Positions 24,587-33,377 of a DNA stretch of 64,000 nt are shown in pieces; position 1 is the first letter of the stretch, and every line of letters starts with the position of its first letter. A program made the translations under genes and the position numbers. A model generated the notes under the pieces. The model was not told where the DNA came from. It worked only from the letters and a program-made list of their open reading frames with translations, and did not search any database. The stretch is from Roseateles sp. (GTDB lineage Bacteria > Pseudomonadota > Gammaproteobacteria > Burkholderiales > Burkholderiaceae_C): NCBI GenBank assembly GCA_019234295.1, contig JAFALK010000015.1:25259-89258 (forward strand), given 5' to 3'.

Positions 24587-25365
24587 GGCAACTTCCTCCT
24601 GAACACCATTTTCTCCGCCGTGGAGGCCTCGGGCGAAAAGACATAGCCATCCATGTCGAAGCCGCGCAACCCTTCGGGTGTGACGATGCGGTGCTGGATC
24701 GCGTATCGAGCCATCAGGCCGCGCGCGCGCTTGGCGAAGAAGCTGATGATCTTGTACTGCCCGTTCTTCCAGTCCTCGAACTGGCACTCGACCACGCGCG
24801 GCTTGAGCGCCCGCCGATTAGCAGCACGGAAGTATTCCTGCGAAGCAAGGTTGATGATCACCGGCGCGGCCTCGGCCTTTGCGCGCTTGTTCAGGTGCTC
24901 GGCCAAGCGGTCTCCCCAGTAGGCGTAGAGCGTTCCACCGTGATCGCCGGCCAGGGCCGTGCCCATCTCCAGCCGATAGGGCCGGATCATGTCCAGCGGC
25001 CGCAGGACCCCGTACAGGCCGGAGAGGATGGCCAGGTGCGACTGCGCCCACTCCAGCTCGTCGAGCGAAAGCGAGGAGGCATTCAGCCCGCCATACACAT
25101 CACCATCAAAGGCGAGCACGGCCGGCTTGCTGTCGGCGGGCGTGAAGCGCGCGCGCCAGGCCTTGCAGCGGGCAACGTTCACCTCAGACAGCGCGGGCGA
25201 CAGAGTCATCAACTCGCCGATATCGTCGGCGCTGTAGCCGCGCAGCAGCTTGATCAGCTCGGAGGAATACCGGGTGAACTGCGGCTGGGTGGCACGCTCG
25301 AGGACCCCGGGCGGCGTGGGCGTTTCGTAGTCGAGCGACTTGGCGGGCGAGAGCAAAAAAAGCAT
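24583..25365 (-). CDS. yaaA: Peroxide stress protein YaaA (UPF0246)
   Basis: 260 aa, exact family length. It begins MLFLLSPAKSLDYE and contains LSPALSEVNVARC, AFDGDVYGGL and GLYGVLRPLDMIRPYRLEMG, all family landmarks. E. coli YaaA lowers intracellular iron during hydrogen peroxide stress and binds DNA. It heads a minus-strand cluster with the Fe(II) dioxygenase, whose TTG start overlaps its stop. A palindrome TTGAC-GTGG-GTCAA lies at 25462-25475, about 100 bp upstream, and may bind a Crp/Fnr-type regulator. Start is the ATG at 25365. Confidence 0.93.
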   Translation of the reverse strand: MLFLLSPAKSLDYETPTPPGVLERATQPQFTRYSSELIKLLRGYSADDIGELMTLSPALSEVNVARCKAWRARFTPADSKPAVLAFDGDVYGGLNASSLSLDELEWAQSHLAILSGLYGVLRPLDMIRPYRLEMGTALAGDHGGTLYAYWGDRLAEHLNKRAKAEAAPVIINLASQEYFRAANRRALKPRVVECQFEDWKNGQYKIISFFAKRARGLMARYAIQHRIVTPEGLRGFDMDGYVFSPEASTAEKMVFRRKLP

Positions 25366-25461
25366 GGGGCGGATTCTCGCAGCGAGCAGACCGCGCCGCC
25401 GGGGTCACTGTCGCATTCGCATCGCCCCCGGGGCCGCCCCAAGGGCAATGCGGTACTGATG

Positions 25462-25475
25462 TTGACGTGGGTCAA
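25462..25475. promoter_or_regulatory. FNR/CRP-type palindrome upstream of yaaA
   Basis: TTGAC-GTGG-GTCAA is a perfect inverted repeat that differs from the FNR/ANR consensus TTGAT-N4-ATCAA at one base per half. It lies between the tolC 3' end and the yaaA start. Assignment to yaaA control is inferred from position. Confidence 0.35.
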
Positions 25476-25540
25476 CGCCACACACCGATCGGCGTCCTCT
25501 CAGGGGACCGCTCGAACGCAAGGCGGCTGAGCGAGGGGCT

Positions 25541-26890
25541 TCATTTCGCAAGCAACTGGTTCACCGCCGCCACATCATCGGCACGCAGCGAACCGTTTGC
25601 CTGGCGCAGGCGCAAGCCCGTCAGCAGGGTGTCGTAGCGGGCCTTGGCCAGGTCGCGCTGGGTCGTGTAGAGCTGGGTCTGTGCGTTGAGCACGTCGATG
25701 TTGACGCGCACACCGACCTTGTAGCCAAGCTGGGTGGCCTCCAGGGCCAGCTTGCTTGAGGACTCGGCCGCCTCGAGGGCCAAGACCTGCGCCCGCAGGG
25801 ACTGCACGCCGAGGAAGGCGCTGCGCGTGGTCTGCGTCACCGTGCGGCGCGCGTATTCGAGGTCCTCGCGGGCCTTCTCTTCGAGCTTGGCGGTTTCCTT
25901 CTCACGACCGGAGATGGCGCCACCCGAGTACAGCGGATAGTTGATCGACAGGCCCAATGTGGCCGAATTCGCCGTGCCGGCACCGAGACTGGCCGACAGC
26001 GGGCTGGGCAGATTGTTGGTGGCGTGCTGGACGCCCACGGTGCCCGTCGCATCCACGGTCACGCTGTTGGCAGCGCGCGCCTTCTTGTATTCGAGACTGG
26101 CGATCTCCAGACCGAGACGGGCCTTTCGCACGAGCGGGTGTTCCTCGGTGCCGCTGACCCAGCCCTCGATGTCGTCATTGGGCAGGGCAGGCAGAGCGAC
26201 CGGCTGCAGCAGGGGTTTGGGCGCCACGCCTTTGCGGCCGACCAGGGTGTCGAGCACGACCTGCTTGGTGCGCAGGTCGTTGTCAGCCGCAATCTCCTGG
26301 GCGGTGGACAGGTCGAAGCGGGCCTGGGCCTCGCGGGTGTCGGTGATGGTCGCCGTGCCGACTTCGAAATTGCGCTTGGCCGAGGCCAGCTGCTCGGCGA
26401 TGGCCTTCTTGGCCGCCTGCGCCGTCGACAAGTTGTCCTGCGCGCCCAGCACATCGAAATAGGCCTGGGCCACGCGCACGATCAGGTCTTGCTCCGCGGT
26501 TTCGAGATCGGAGGCATAGACCCCCAGCGAACGGCGCGCCTGCTCAATGGAGGCCGAGTTGGCCGGGTTGTAGAGCGCCATGCGGCCATTCAGCCCAGCT
26601 TGCGTGGTAGTCTGGTTCAGACGATTGACCGGGTAGGTTCCCGCGGGAACGCTGCTCGTCTGGTATTGCGCGCTGGCGCCCAGGCCCAGGCTCGGGCGGG
26701 CCAGGGATTCGGCCTGCTCGAGCTTGGACTCGGCCGTGTCGGCCAGGGAGCGCGCTGACAGATAGGAAGCGTCGTAGGCTCGTGCGGCTTCGTAGACATC
26801 CTGCAGGCTCTGGGCCTTGGCGGTGCCCGCGAAGGCAAATGCCAGGGCCGCGGCGAGTTGGCCGAGGCGGAGTGCGCGAGATTCAGACAT
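25541..26890 (-). CDS. tolC: TolC-family outer-membrane efflux channel
   Basis: 449 aa. Signal peptide ends at GTAKA-QS (residue ~26). Two repeated OEP halves follow, each with long helices and beta segments: DASYLSARSLADTAESKLEQ in the first and ARAANSVTVDATGTVG, then YPLYSGGAISGREKE in the second. TolC trimers span the outer membrane and periplasm and join type I secretion or RND/MFS pumps. No pump gene is adjacent, so it likely serves several systems. It follows the methyltransferase and TetR genes on the same strand with a 153-nt gap. Start is the ATG at 26890. Confidence 0.93.
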   Translation of the reverse strand: MSESRALRLGQLAAALAFAFAGTAKAQSLQDVYEAARAYDASYLSARSLADTAESKLEQAESLARPSLGLGASAQYQTSSVPAGTYPVNRLNQTTTQAGLNGRMALYNPANSASIEQARRSLGVYASDLETAEQDLIVRVAQAYFDVLGAQDNLSTAQAAKKAIAEQLASAKRNFEVGTATITDTREAQARFDLSTAQEIAADNDLRTKQVVLDTLVGRKGVAPKPLLQPVALPALPNDDIEGWVSGTEEHPLVRKARLGLEIASLEYKKARAANSVTVDATGTVGVQHATNNLPSPLSASLGAGTANSATLGLSINYPLYSGGAISGREKETAKLEEKAREDLEYARRTVTQTTRSAFLGVQSLRAQVLALEAAESSSKLALEATQLGYKVGVRVNIDVLNAQTQLYTTQRDLAKARYDTLLTGLRLRQANGSLRADDVAAVNQLLAK

Positions 26891-27043
26891 GGGCTTCCTT
26901 GGTCTTGATCGTTGGGTCTTGCGACAAACAGCCGTGGTTATAGCTGCCCCGGGATCGCCCTGACTCCAGAAAAGCGACGAGTTGCAGCCTGCGCGGCCCC
27001 TGATGGCGTTTTGCGGCGACAGGCCGCACGACGCACTGAGAAC

Positions 27044-27697
27044 TTAGAACGCGAAAGCAGGCTTTTCCGCAAAGCCGATCAGGCGTGGCGCCACGGTCTC
27101 GAACAGGGTCCGGGATTCGTAGTCGTTCTCGGCCTTGCGGGTGATGAGTTGAGCGGCCATGACCGGCTCATTGCCGACGATGGCCACGAGGCGACCACCG
27201 ATCTTGAGCTGCGCCAGCAGGCCGGCCGGCACCTCGCCGACCGAGCCGGACAGCAAGATGGCGTCGAACGGCGCTTCGCCCGGCAGGCCATTGGCGCCAT
27301 CGGCCTGGTGCACGCGCACGTTGGACAGGCCAGCGCGCTTGAGCTTGGAGGCTGCCTGCTCGGCCAGCTGCGGGTCAATTTCCATGGTTTCAACGCGCTG
27401 GGCCTTATGGCCCAGCAAAGCCGCCATGAAGCCCGAGCCGGCGCCGATCTCGAGGACCTTTTCGTGGCGGGCGATCTTCAGCTCCTGCAGCAGACGGGCC
27501 TCAACACGGGGAGCCAGCATGCATTGGCCGCCATGCAAGGGCACTTCCACGTCCATGAAGGCCAGGGCACGGTGCTCGGCGGGCACGAAATCCTCGCGGC
27601 GGATCACGGCCAGCAGTTCGAGCACCGAGGCATCCAGCACGTCCCAGGGGCGGATCTGCTGTTCGATCATGTTGAATCGGGCTTGTTCGATGTTCAT
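27044..27697 (-). CDS. Protein-L-isoaspartate O-methyltransferase-like protein
   Basis: 217 aa. Annotated by resemblance to PCMT: N-terminal FNMIEQQIRPWDVLD, REDFVPAEHRALAFMDVEVP, then SAM-binding motif I VLEIGAGSGFMAALL (~residues 80-94), with METMEIDP-like motif II and DAILLSGSVGEVP. The canonical substrate-loop GQTISxP is changed to GGQCMLAPR, so true isoaspartate repair is not certain. The start is the ATG at 27697, overlapping the TetR gene's stop by 4 nt. This TetR - methyltransferase - TolC order recurs in Burkholderiales, which suggests an envelope- or efflux-linked role for this paralogue (inference). Confidence 0.75.
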   Translation of the reverse strand: MNIEQARFNMIEQQIRPWDVLDASVLELLAVIRREDFVPAEHRALAFMDVEVPLHGGQCMLAPRVEARLLQELKIARHEKVLEIGAGSGFMAALLGHKAQRVETMEIDPQLAEQAASKLKRAGLSNVRVHQADGANGLPGEAPFDAILLSGSVGEVPAGLLAQLKIGGRLVAIVGNEPVMAAQLITRKAENDYESRTLFETVAPRLIGFAEKPAFAF

Positions 27698-28377
27698 GGC
27701 TTCTTGCTGAATTTCAGAGGGACAGCCGAAGATTTTAGGCCCGACTTCAAACCGTTCAGCATGAGGTCCAGCTGCGTGCGCAACACGGCCGGCGCATCGA
27801 CGGCCAGGCAGTGGCCGAGCGAATGTTCGGACAGCATCAGGTGCAGCAGCGGGCCGATCAGCACATGGACGGTTTCCGGCACGGGCACCGCGCGGAACTC
27901 GCCGCTGCGGATTCCGCGCTCGATCAGCGCGCCCAGCAGCTCGTGAGTGGGCCGGATGACCTCGTCCAGATAGAGCTGGGCCAGTTCGGGCAGATTGCGG
28001 CCTTCTGCCAGCACCACTTTGGTCAGCCCCCCCGCAGGGCCTTGGCCGACGCGCTCCCACCAGCGCGTCATCAGCAGGGACAGCAGCTCGCTCATCGAAC
28101 CCCTGTGCTCATCCATCAAGGCCATGCCGTCATGGATGGTGGCCGAGAAATGTTCGCGCACCACGGCCTGGAACAACTCTTCCTTGCCAGCGTAGTAAAG
28201 ATAGAGCGTGCCCTTGGAGACACCGGCACGCGCGGCCACGTCTTCGGCGCGCGTGGCAGCGTAGCCCTTCTCGACGAACAGAGACAGCGCCGCATCGCGC
28301 AGCTCCTGGGGACGGGCATCCTTGCGACGCTGCCGTGCGGGCGGAACGTTAGGGGTCGAAGTCTTGGTGGCTCTCAT
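27694..28377 (-). CDS. TetR-family repressor of the methyltransferase-tolC operon
   Basis: 227 aa. N-terminal helix-turn-helix: LRDAALSLFVEKGYAATRA, then EDVAARAGVSKGTLYLYY (residues ~26-62). The C-terminal ligand domain is helical, with the AcrR_C-like EHFSATIHDGMALMDEH. It starts at the ATG at 28377 rather than the longer upstream frame. A 20-bp palindrome, TACTGAC-N6-GTCAGTA, begins 3 bp upstream of the start and is the probable operator, implying autoregulation. It overlaps the methyltransferase gene, with tolC downstream, so an efflux-type effector is plausible. The uppP gene is divergent. Confidence 0.9.
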   Translation of the reverse strand: MRATKTSTPNVPPARQRRKDARPQELRDAALSLFVEKGYAATRAEDVAARAGVSKGTLYLYYAGKEELFQAVVREHFSATIHDGMALMDEHRGSMSELLSLLMTRWWERVGQGPAGGLTKVVLAEGRNLPELAQLYLDEVIRPTHELLGALIERGIRSGEFRAVPVPETVHVLIGPLLHLMLSEHSLGHCLAVDAPAVLRTQLDLMLNGLKSGLKSSAVPLKFSKKP

Positions 28378-28379
28378 GC

Positions 28380-28399
28380 TACTGACTGTTCGGTCAGTA
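28380..28399. promoter_or_regulatory. TetR operator palindrome
   Basis: TACTGAC at 28380-28386 and GTCAGTA at 28393-28399 form a perfect 7-bp inverted repeat with a 6-bp spacer, 2 bp upstream of the tetR start codon. It resembles operators of TolC/efflux-linked TetR regulators. It lies 63-83 bp from possible uppP starts and might affect that promoter too. Confidence 0.7.
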
Positions 28400-28495
28400 A
28401 TATAGGGAGCCGTCCTTGCATGGTCAAGCCGCCGGCACGGCCGCGCAACAGTCGCGGATATCATGCCCCGCTTCGAATTCGCACCGCATCACCCC

Positions 28496-29341
28496 ATGGA
28501 CTACCTGCAAATCCTGATCCTCGCCGTCATCCAGGGCCTCGCCGAACTGCTGCCGGTGTCGAGTTCCGCCCACGTGATCACGGCAGAGAAGCTGATGAAG
28601 CTGGACCCGACCACGCCCGAGATGACCCTGCTGCTGGTCATGCTGCACACGGGCACGATGTTCTCCACCATCGTGTACTTCTGGTCGGCCTGGAAGCGCA
28701 GCTACTTCTCGTCGATGCAGGGCTTAAAGACCAACGCCCTGTGGCTGGTCGTGGGCACGGCGCTGACGGGCATTGTCGGCTACGGACTCATCACCATCAT
28801 CAAGCATGTGTTCATGGCCCACCAGCCGGACTTCGAGATCGAGCACCTGTTCGGCAACGCGCGCCTGGTTGCCACGGCACTGGCTGCAGCCGGCGTGCTG
28901 ATCATCGTCTCCTCGCGCATCCGCGAGAACCCGCGGGGTGAGTTGAGCATGGGCCGCGCCGCGCTGATCGGCGCCGTGCAGGGCCTGTGCCTGCCCTTTC
29001 GCGGCTTCTCGCGCTCGGGCGCCACGATCTCCGCCGGCCTGATCGCCGGTGTGGCGCGTCGCCGCGCCGAGGAGTTCAGCTTCGCGCTGGCCGTGGTGCT
29101 GACGCCCGCCGTCATCGTGCGCGAGGGCTGGCGCGTTTACAAGGCCGAGGTGGCCATGAACGTTGAGCAGGCTTCGCAGTTCCTGCAGCTGTTCGTGCCG
29201 GGTCTGGTCGGCATGGTGATGAGCTTCGCCGCAGGCCTGCTGGCGCTGCGCTGGCTGTCGCGCTGGCTCGAGGGCGATCGCTGGCACCTGTTCGGCGGCT
29301 ATTGCCTGGTGGCGGCGATGGTCGTGTTGTACGTCGGCTAA
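28496..29341 (+). CDS. uppP: Undecaprenyl-diphosphatase UppP (BacA)
   Basis: 281 aa from the ATG at 28496; an ATG at 28463 adds 11 poor residues. It is an inner-membrane enzyme that dephosphorylates undecaprenyl diphosphate to recycle the lipid carrier for peptidoglycan and O-antigen; overproduction confers bacitracin resistance. Motif 1 is GLAELLPVSSSAH (residues ~14-26, with the catalytic Glu and Ser). Motif 2 is FRGFSRSGATIS (~175, with the catalytic Arg). The usual PGTSRSG is replaced by RGFSRSG, a variant also found in related betaproteobacteria. About eight membrane helices are evident. Divergent from tetR. Confidence 0.92.
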   Translation: MDYLQILILAVIQGLAELLPVSSSAHVITAEKLMKLDPTTPEMTLLLVMLHTGTMFSTIVYFWSAWKRSYFSSMQGLKTNALWLVVGTALTGIVGYGLITIIKHVFMAHQPDFEIEHLFGNARLVATALAAAGVLIIVSSRIRENPRGELSMGRAALIGAVQGLCLPFRGFSRSGATISAGLIAGVARRRAEEFSFALAVVLTPAVIVREGWRVYKAEVAMNVEQASQFLQLFVPGLVGMVMSFAAGLLALRWLSRWLEGDRWHLFGGYCLVAAMVVLYVG

Positions 29342-29372
29342 GGGCTTCGTCCCCGCGCCTTAAAATCCGCCC

Positions 29373-30176
29373 ATGACCATCACGATCAAGACCGCCGCCG
29401 ACGTCGAAGGCATGCGCATCGCCGGCCGCCTCGCCTCCGAGGTGCTGGACATGCTGACACCCCACGTCAAGCCCGGCGTCAGCACGGAGCAACTCGACAA
29501 GCTCGCCCACGACTACATCTTCAACGTGCAAAAGGCCACGCCGGCCCCGCTGAACTACTGCCCGCCCGGCTACACGCCCTACCCCAAGTCGATCTGTACC
29601 TCGATCAATCACCAGGTCTGCCACGGCATCCCCAATGACCGGCCGCTGAAGAACGGCGACATCGTCAACATTGACGTCACCGTGATCAAGGATGGCTGGC
29701 ATGGGGATACCAGCCGCATGTTCATCGTCGGCGAAGGGTCGATTGCCGCGAAACGCCTGTGCAGCTTCACCTACGAGGCCATGTGGAAGGGCATCGCCAA
29801 GGTCAAGCCCGGCGCGCGCCTGGGCGACATCGGCCACGCGATCCAGACCTTTGCCGAAAGCAACGGATTCTCGGTCGTGCGCGAGTTCTGCGGTCACGGC
29901 ATCGGCCAGGTCTTCCATGAAGAGCCGCAGGTGCTGCACTATGGCCGCCCGGGCACGCTGGAAGAACTGCAGCCCGGCATGATGTTCACCATCGAGCCCA
30001 TGATCAACGCCGGCCGCCGCGAGATCCGTGAGACCGGTGACGGCTGGACCATCGTCACCAAGGACCGATCTCTCTCCGCCCAGTGGGAGCACACGGTGCT
30101 GGTCACCGACACCGGCTACGAGATCATGACGCTCTCCGCGGGCAGCCCGCCGCCGCCCGCCTTCATCACCGGATGA
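29373..30176 (+). CDS. map: Methionine aminopeptidase type I
   Basis: 267 aa. It removes the initiator Met from nascent proteins. The pita-bread metal site is clear: [20 protein letters not shown] (Asp pair), [15 protein letters not shown] (His), MMFTIEPM (Glu) and [10 protein letters not shown] (Glu). The substrate-binding His is in NHQVCHGIP. It starts at the ATG at 29373. A TAAAAT box at 29360-29365 lies only 7 bp upstream of the ATG, which suggests a leaderless or very short-leader transcript. It overlaps glnD by 4 nt. Confidence 0.96.
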   Translation: MTITIKTAADVEGMRIAGRLASEVLDMLTPHVKPGVSTEQLDKLAHDYIFNVQKATPAPLNYCPPGYTPYPKSICTSINHQVCHGIPNDRPLKNGDIVNIDVTVIKDGWHGDTSRMFIVGEGSIAAKRLCSFTYEAMWKGIAKVKPGARLGDIGHAIQTFAESNGFSVVREFCGHGIGQVFHEEPQVLHYGRPGTLEELQPGMMFTIEPMINAGRREIRETGDGWTIVTKDRSLSAQWEHTVLVTDTGYEIMTLSAGSPPPPAFITG

Positions 30177-32755
30177 ACGCCTCGCTGCTGGCCGAACAAC
30201 GTCGCGCGCTAAAAGCCGGCAAGCAATCGCTGATCGAGGCCTTCCGCGTCGCTCCCCCTAACGTCCCGCTTGCGCGGCGCCTGCTGCGCGACCTGGCGGC
30301 CCTGGTGGACAGGCATCTGCAAGAGCTCTGGCAGCAGGCCCATCTGCCCGCGGGCAGTAGCCTGCTCGCTGTGGGTGGCTACGGACGCGGCGAACTCTTC
30401 CCTCACTCGGACGTGGACGTGCTTGTCTTGCTGCCCGAAGGCACGGACACCCATGGCGAGGCAAAGACCGGCATCGAGCGCTTCATCACCGCCTGCTGGG
30501 ACATCGGCCTGGAGATCGGCTCCTCGGTGCGCACGCCGGGCGAGTGCGTGAGCGAGGCCAAGGGCGACGTCACGGTACAGACAGCCCTGCTCGAATCGCG
30601 CCTGCTGGCCGGCGACAAGCTCCTGTACCAACGCCTGGAGCGACAGTTGGCCAAGGCCATGGATGCCAAGGCTTTTCTGCGCGCCAAGACACTGGAGATG
30701 CGCCAGCGGCATACCAAGTTCGAGGAAACGCCCTACGCGCTCGAACCCAATTGCAAGGAAAGCCCCGGTGGACTGCGTGACCTGCAGGTGCTGATCTGGA
30801 TCGCCCGCGCCGCGCGCCTGGGCAAGACCTGGAAGGCGCTCGCCAGCAAGGGCCTGATCACGAGCTTCGAAAGCCGCCAGCTCCAACGCAACGAAGGCAT
30901 CCTCACGCTGATCCGTGCGCGCCTGCACGTGATCGCCGGCCGGCGCGAAGACCGCCTCGTCTTCGACTTGCAGACCGCCGTGGCCGAAAGCTTTGGCTAT
31001 CAGGCCAGCGCCGGACAGCGGGTCTCGGAAGTGCTGATGCGTCGCTACTACTGGGCCGCAAAGGCGGTGACTCAGCTCAACCAGATCCTGTTGCTGAACC
31101 TGGAAGAGCGCATCATGGGCTCGCAGCAAGCGCTGACACAGCCGATCAACGAGCGCTTTCTCGAGCGCGCCGGCATGCTCGAGGTGGCGAGCGACGAGCT
31201 CTACCAGCGCGAGCCCCACGCTATCCTCGAGACCTTTCTGCTCTACCAGCAGACGCCCGGGATCAAGGGCCTCTCGGCCCGCACCCTGCGTGCGATCTAC
31301 AACGCCCGCGGGCTGATGAACGGTGCCTGGCGGCGCGACCCTGCCAACCGCGCGATGTTCATGAAGATCCTGCGCCAGCCCGTCGGCCACACGCATGTGT
31401 TCCGCCTGCTCAACCAGACCTCGGTGCTGGGCCGCTACCTCTGGGTCTTCCGCGCCATCGTGGGCCAGATGCAGCACGACCTGTTCCACGTCTACACCGT
31501 GGACCAGCACATCCTGATGGTGCTGCGCAACGTGCGGCGCTTCTTCATTCCTGAGCACGCCCACGAATACCCGTTCTGCTCGCAGCTCGCCGCGCAATGG
31601 GAGCGGCCCGAGCTGCTCTACATCGCCGCCCTCTTCCACGACGTGGCCAAAGGCCGCGGCGGTGACCACTCCGAGCTCGGCGCCGTGGAGGCCCGCCGCT
31701 TCTGCCGCGAGCATGGCCTCTCCAAGACCGATGCCGAGATGGTCGTCTTCCTCGTGCGCGAGCACCTGACGCTCTCGCGCGTGGCGCAGAAGGAAGACCT
31801 CTCCGACCCAGAAGTCATCGACGCCTTTGCCCAGCGCATGGGCGACGCCCGCCACCTCACGGCCCTGTACCTCCTGACCGTGGCCGACATCCGCGGCACC
31901 AGCCCCAAGGTCTGGAACGCCTGGAAGGGCAAGCTGCTGGAAGACCTCTACCGCGTGACCCTGCGCCGCCTCGGCGGCGCCAAGCCCAACTTCACCGCCG
32001 AGATCGAAGCCCGCAAGCAAGAAGCCCGACAGACCCTGGCCCTGCGCTCCGCCCTGCCCGGCACCGAGAAGCCGCTATGGGACACGCTGGCCGTCAGCTA
32101 CTTCGCCCGCCACGAGGCCGGCGACCTGGCCTGGCACGCGCGCGAGCTTTGGCGCCACGTGCAGTCCACCGCGCCGGTGGTCCGTGCGCGCCCCTCGCCG
32201 ATCGGCGAAGGCCTGCAGGTGCTGGTCTACGCACCCGACCAGAGCGATCTGTTCGCTCGCATATGCGGTTATTTCGACGGCGCCGGCTTCAACATCCTCG
32301 ATGCCAAGGTCCACACCACGGACAAGGGCTACGCGCTCGACACCTTCCAGGTCATCAGCCCCGACCGCGAGGCCCAGCAGCGCGACCTCGTGAGCCTGGT
32401 GGAGAGCCAGCTCGGCCAGGCACTGGCCAGCCAGGGCCCGCTGCCCGAGCCGCGCCGCGGCCGGCTCTCCCGCCGCGTTAAGTCCTTCCCCTATACGCCA
32501 CGCGTCACGCTGCGACCCGACGAGCGCGCTCAGGCCTGGCTGCTGTCCATCAGTTCCAGCGACCGCGCTGGCCTGCTCTACGCGATCGCGCGCGTGTTGG
32601 CCCGCCACCGCATCAACCTCCAGCTCGCGAGAATCTCGACACTGGGCGAGCGCGTGGAAGACACCTTCCTCGTCGACGGCCCAGCGCTGCAACAGAACAA
32701 GCTGCAGCTGCAGATTGAGAGCGAATTGCTGGACGCAATCTCCCTGCCGGCCTAG
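30173..32755 (+). CDS. glnD: Bifunctional PII uridylyltransferase/uridylyl-removing enzyme
   Basis: 860 aa. GlnD senses glutamine and adds or removes UMP on PII proteins, controlling nitrogen assimilation. Domains in order: nucleotidyltransferase with [17 protein letters not shown] (~65-81), a GlnD-specific PII-UTase region with [11 protein letters not shown] (~195), HD phosphohydrolase with [15 protein letters not shown] (~485), and two ACT domains ([18 protein letters not shown], then [20 protein letters not shown]). The ATG at 30173 overlaps the map stop (ATGA), so the pair is translationally coupled. The longer upstream frame is in map. tRNA-Ala follows 53 nt downstream. Confidence 0.97.
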   Translation: MNASLLAEQRRALKAGKQSLIEAFRVAPPNVPLARRLLRDLAALVDRHLQELWQQAHLPAGSSLLAVGGYGRGELFPHSDVDVLVLLPEGTDTHGEAKTGIERFITACWDIGLEIGSSVRTPGECVSEAKGDVTVQTALLESRLLAGDKLLYQRLERQLAKAMDAKAFLRAKTLEMRQRHTKFEETPYALEPNCKESPGGLRDLQVLIWIARAARLGKTWKALASKGLITSFESRQLQRNEGILTLIRARLHVIAGRREDRLVFDLQTAVAESFGYQASAGQRVSEVLMRRYYWAAKAVTQLNQILLLNLEERIMGSQQALTQPINERFLERAGMLEVASDELYQREPHAILETFLLYQQTPGIKGLSARTLRAIYNARGLMNGAWRRDPANRAMFMKILRQPVGHTHVFRLLNQTSVLGRYLWVFRAIVGQMQHDLFHVYTVDQHILMVLRNVRRFFIPEHAHEYPFCSQLAAQWERPELLYIAALFHDVAKGRGGDHSELGAVEARRFCREHGLSKTDAEMVVFLVREHLTLSRVAQKEDLSDPEVIDAFAQRMGDARHLTALYLLTVADIRGTSPKVWNAWKGKLLEDLYRVTLRRLGGAKPNFTAEIEARKQEARQTLALRSALPGTEKPLWDTLAVSYFARHEAGDLAWHARELWRHVQSTAPVVRARPSPIGEGLQVLVYAPDQSDLFARICGYFDGAGFNILDAKVHTTDKGYALDTFQVISPDREAQQRDLVSLVESQLGQALASQGPLPEPRRGRLSRRVKSFPYTPRVTLRPDERAQAWLLSISSSDRAGLLYAIARVLARHRINLQLARISTLGERVEDTFLVDGPALQQNKLQLQIESELLDAISLPA

Positions 32756-32808
32756 TTGAAATCACTAGAGTGCGGCAGCCCAGCCGTGGCTATACTTTTT
32801 CAGTCCGT

Positions 32809-32884
32809 GGGGGAGTAGCTCAGCTGGGAGAGCGCTGCGTTCGCAATGCAGAGGTCGGGAGTTCGATCCTCCTCTTCTCCACCA
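32809..32884 (+). tRNA. tRNA-Ala (CGC), island attachment site
   Basis: 76 nt including encoded CCA. The anticodon loop TTCGCAA carries CGC (Ala, codon GCG). Acceptor GGGGGAG pairs with CTTCTCC, with two G-U pairs. A TATACT box lies at 32791-32796. The last 16 bases plus one are repeated at 49651-49667. Confidence 0.93.
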
Positions 32885-32885
32885 T
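32869..32885. repeat. Left copy of 17-bp tRNA-Ala 3'-end repeat (candidate att)
   Basis: CTCCTCTTCTCCACCAT at the tRNA-Ala 3' end, including the encoded CCA, is identical to 49651-49667. The two copies bracket the MSHA locus, as attL and attR bracket a tRNA-integrated island. Confidence 0.6.
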
Positions 32886-32940
32886 TCAGATGATCGCGAC
32901 CATTCTCATCGTGAACCGCTACGCATAAATCTGCTGGGAT

Positions 32941-32983
32941 GGCAGGCTTATGGATAAGTTTCTCGGGTGGCAGGTTTATGGAT
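32941..32983. repeat. Tandem 15-bp repeat at the left border of the MSHA island
   Basis: GGCAGGCTTATGGAT (32941-32955) and GGCAGGTTTATGGAT (32969-32983) differ by one base and are 28 bp apart. They lie just downstream of tRNA-Ala and next to the IS5-type transposase fragment, so they may derive from an IS end or mark a deletion scar. Confidence 0.5.
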
Positions 32984-33257
32984 GCCTAGCCGCGCGTCGA
33001 CCCGCATTGATGACAGTGGCACCCACGAGCTGCGTGCTGGGGTCGAACAGGTCACAGTTCACCTCGCTGCGGCCCGCTCGCGAACGGTGCGCAAACAGCG
33101 GCGCCAACGACGCCTCGGTTTCGTTCCTGGGCAGCCGCGTGGTCAGCACCGCCAGCGGATGGCGCAGTCGATAATCAGATCTAGCCGGGCGCGAAAGAAG
33201 TCGTCGGTGGACACGAAGCGCAGGTCCAAAACTCCCGGAAACTGACATCCATTGCAC
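32976..33257 (-). pseudogene. N-terminal fragment of an IS5-family-type transposase, frameshifted
   Basis: Two overlapping minus-strand frames together give the start of a transposase. One contains LDLRFVSTDDFFRARLDLII. The other continues with RHPLAVLTTRLPRNETEASL, APLFAHRSRAGR and DLFDPSTQLVGA. From memory this matches the N-terminal region of IS5-type transposases (RHPLAVLA, DLFGPT and GAGVSNAGRPR patterns), with the two halves in different frames. The DDE catalytic region is missing altogether. It lies between tRNA-Ala and mshN, at the left border of the proposed island. I am fairly sure it is a transposase relic and less sure of the exact IS group. Confidence 0.55.
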
Positions 33258-33377
33258 CTGTTGCTGGGAGTTCTGACGATCGTCATCTGCCTCGCAACGT
33301 CAACATTCATCCAGGTTGTGGCGATATTGCAAGGCCGACCACGTAGAGCATCCCGCGCAAGCAAACGCGCCCAACAC

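Noticed and set aside
23729..24787. Longer start for the 2OG-Fe(II) oxygenase
   Set aside because: The extra 67 residues overlap yaaA, are Arg/His-rich and not protein-like; TTG at 24586 has AGGAGG at the right distance.
30209..32020. 603-codon open frame on the minus strand opposite glnD
   Set aside because: Antisense shadow of glnD. Composition (His, Val, Gly, Gln) is that of a mirrored high-GC gene and no family is recognisable.
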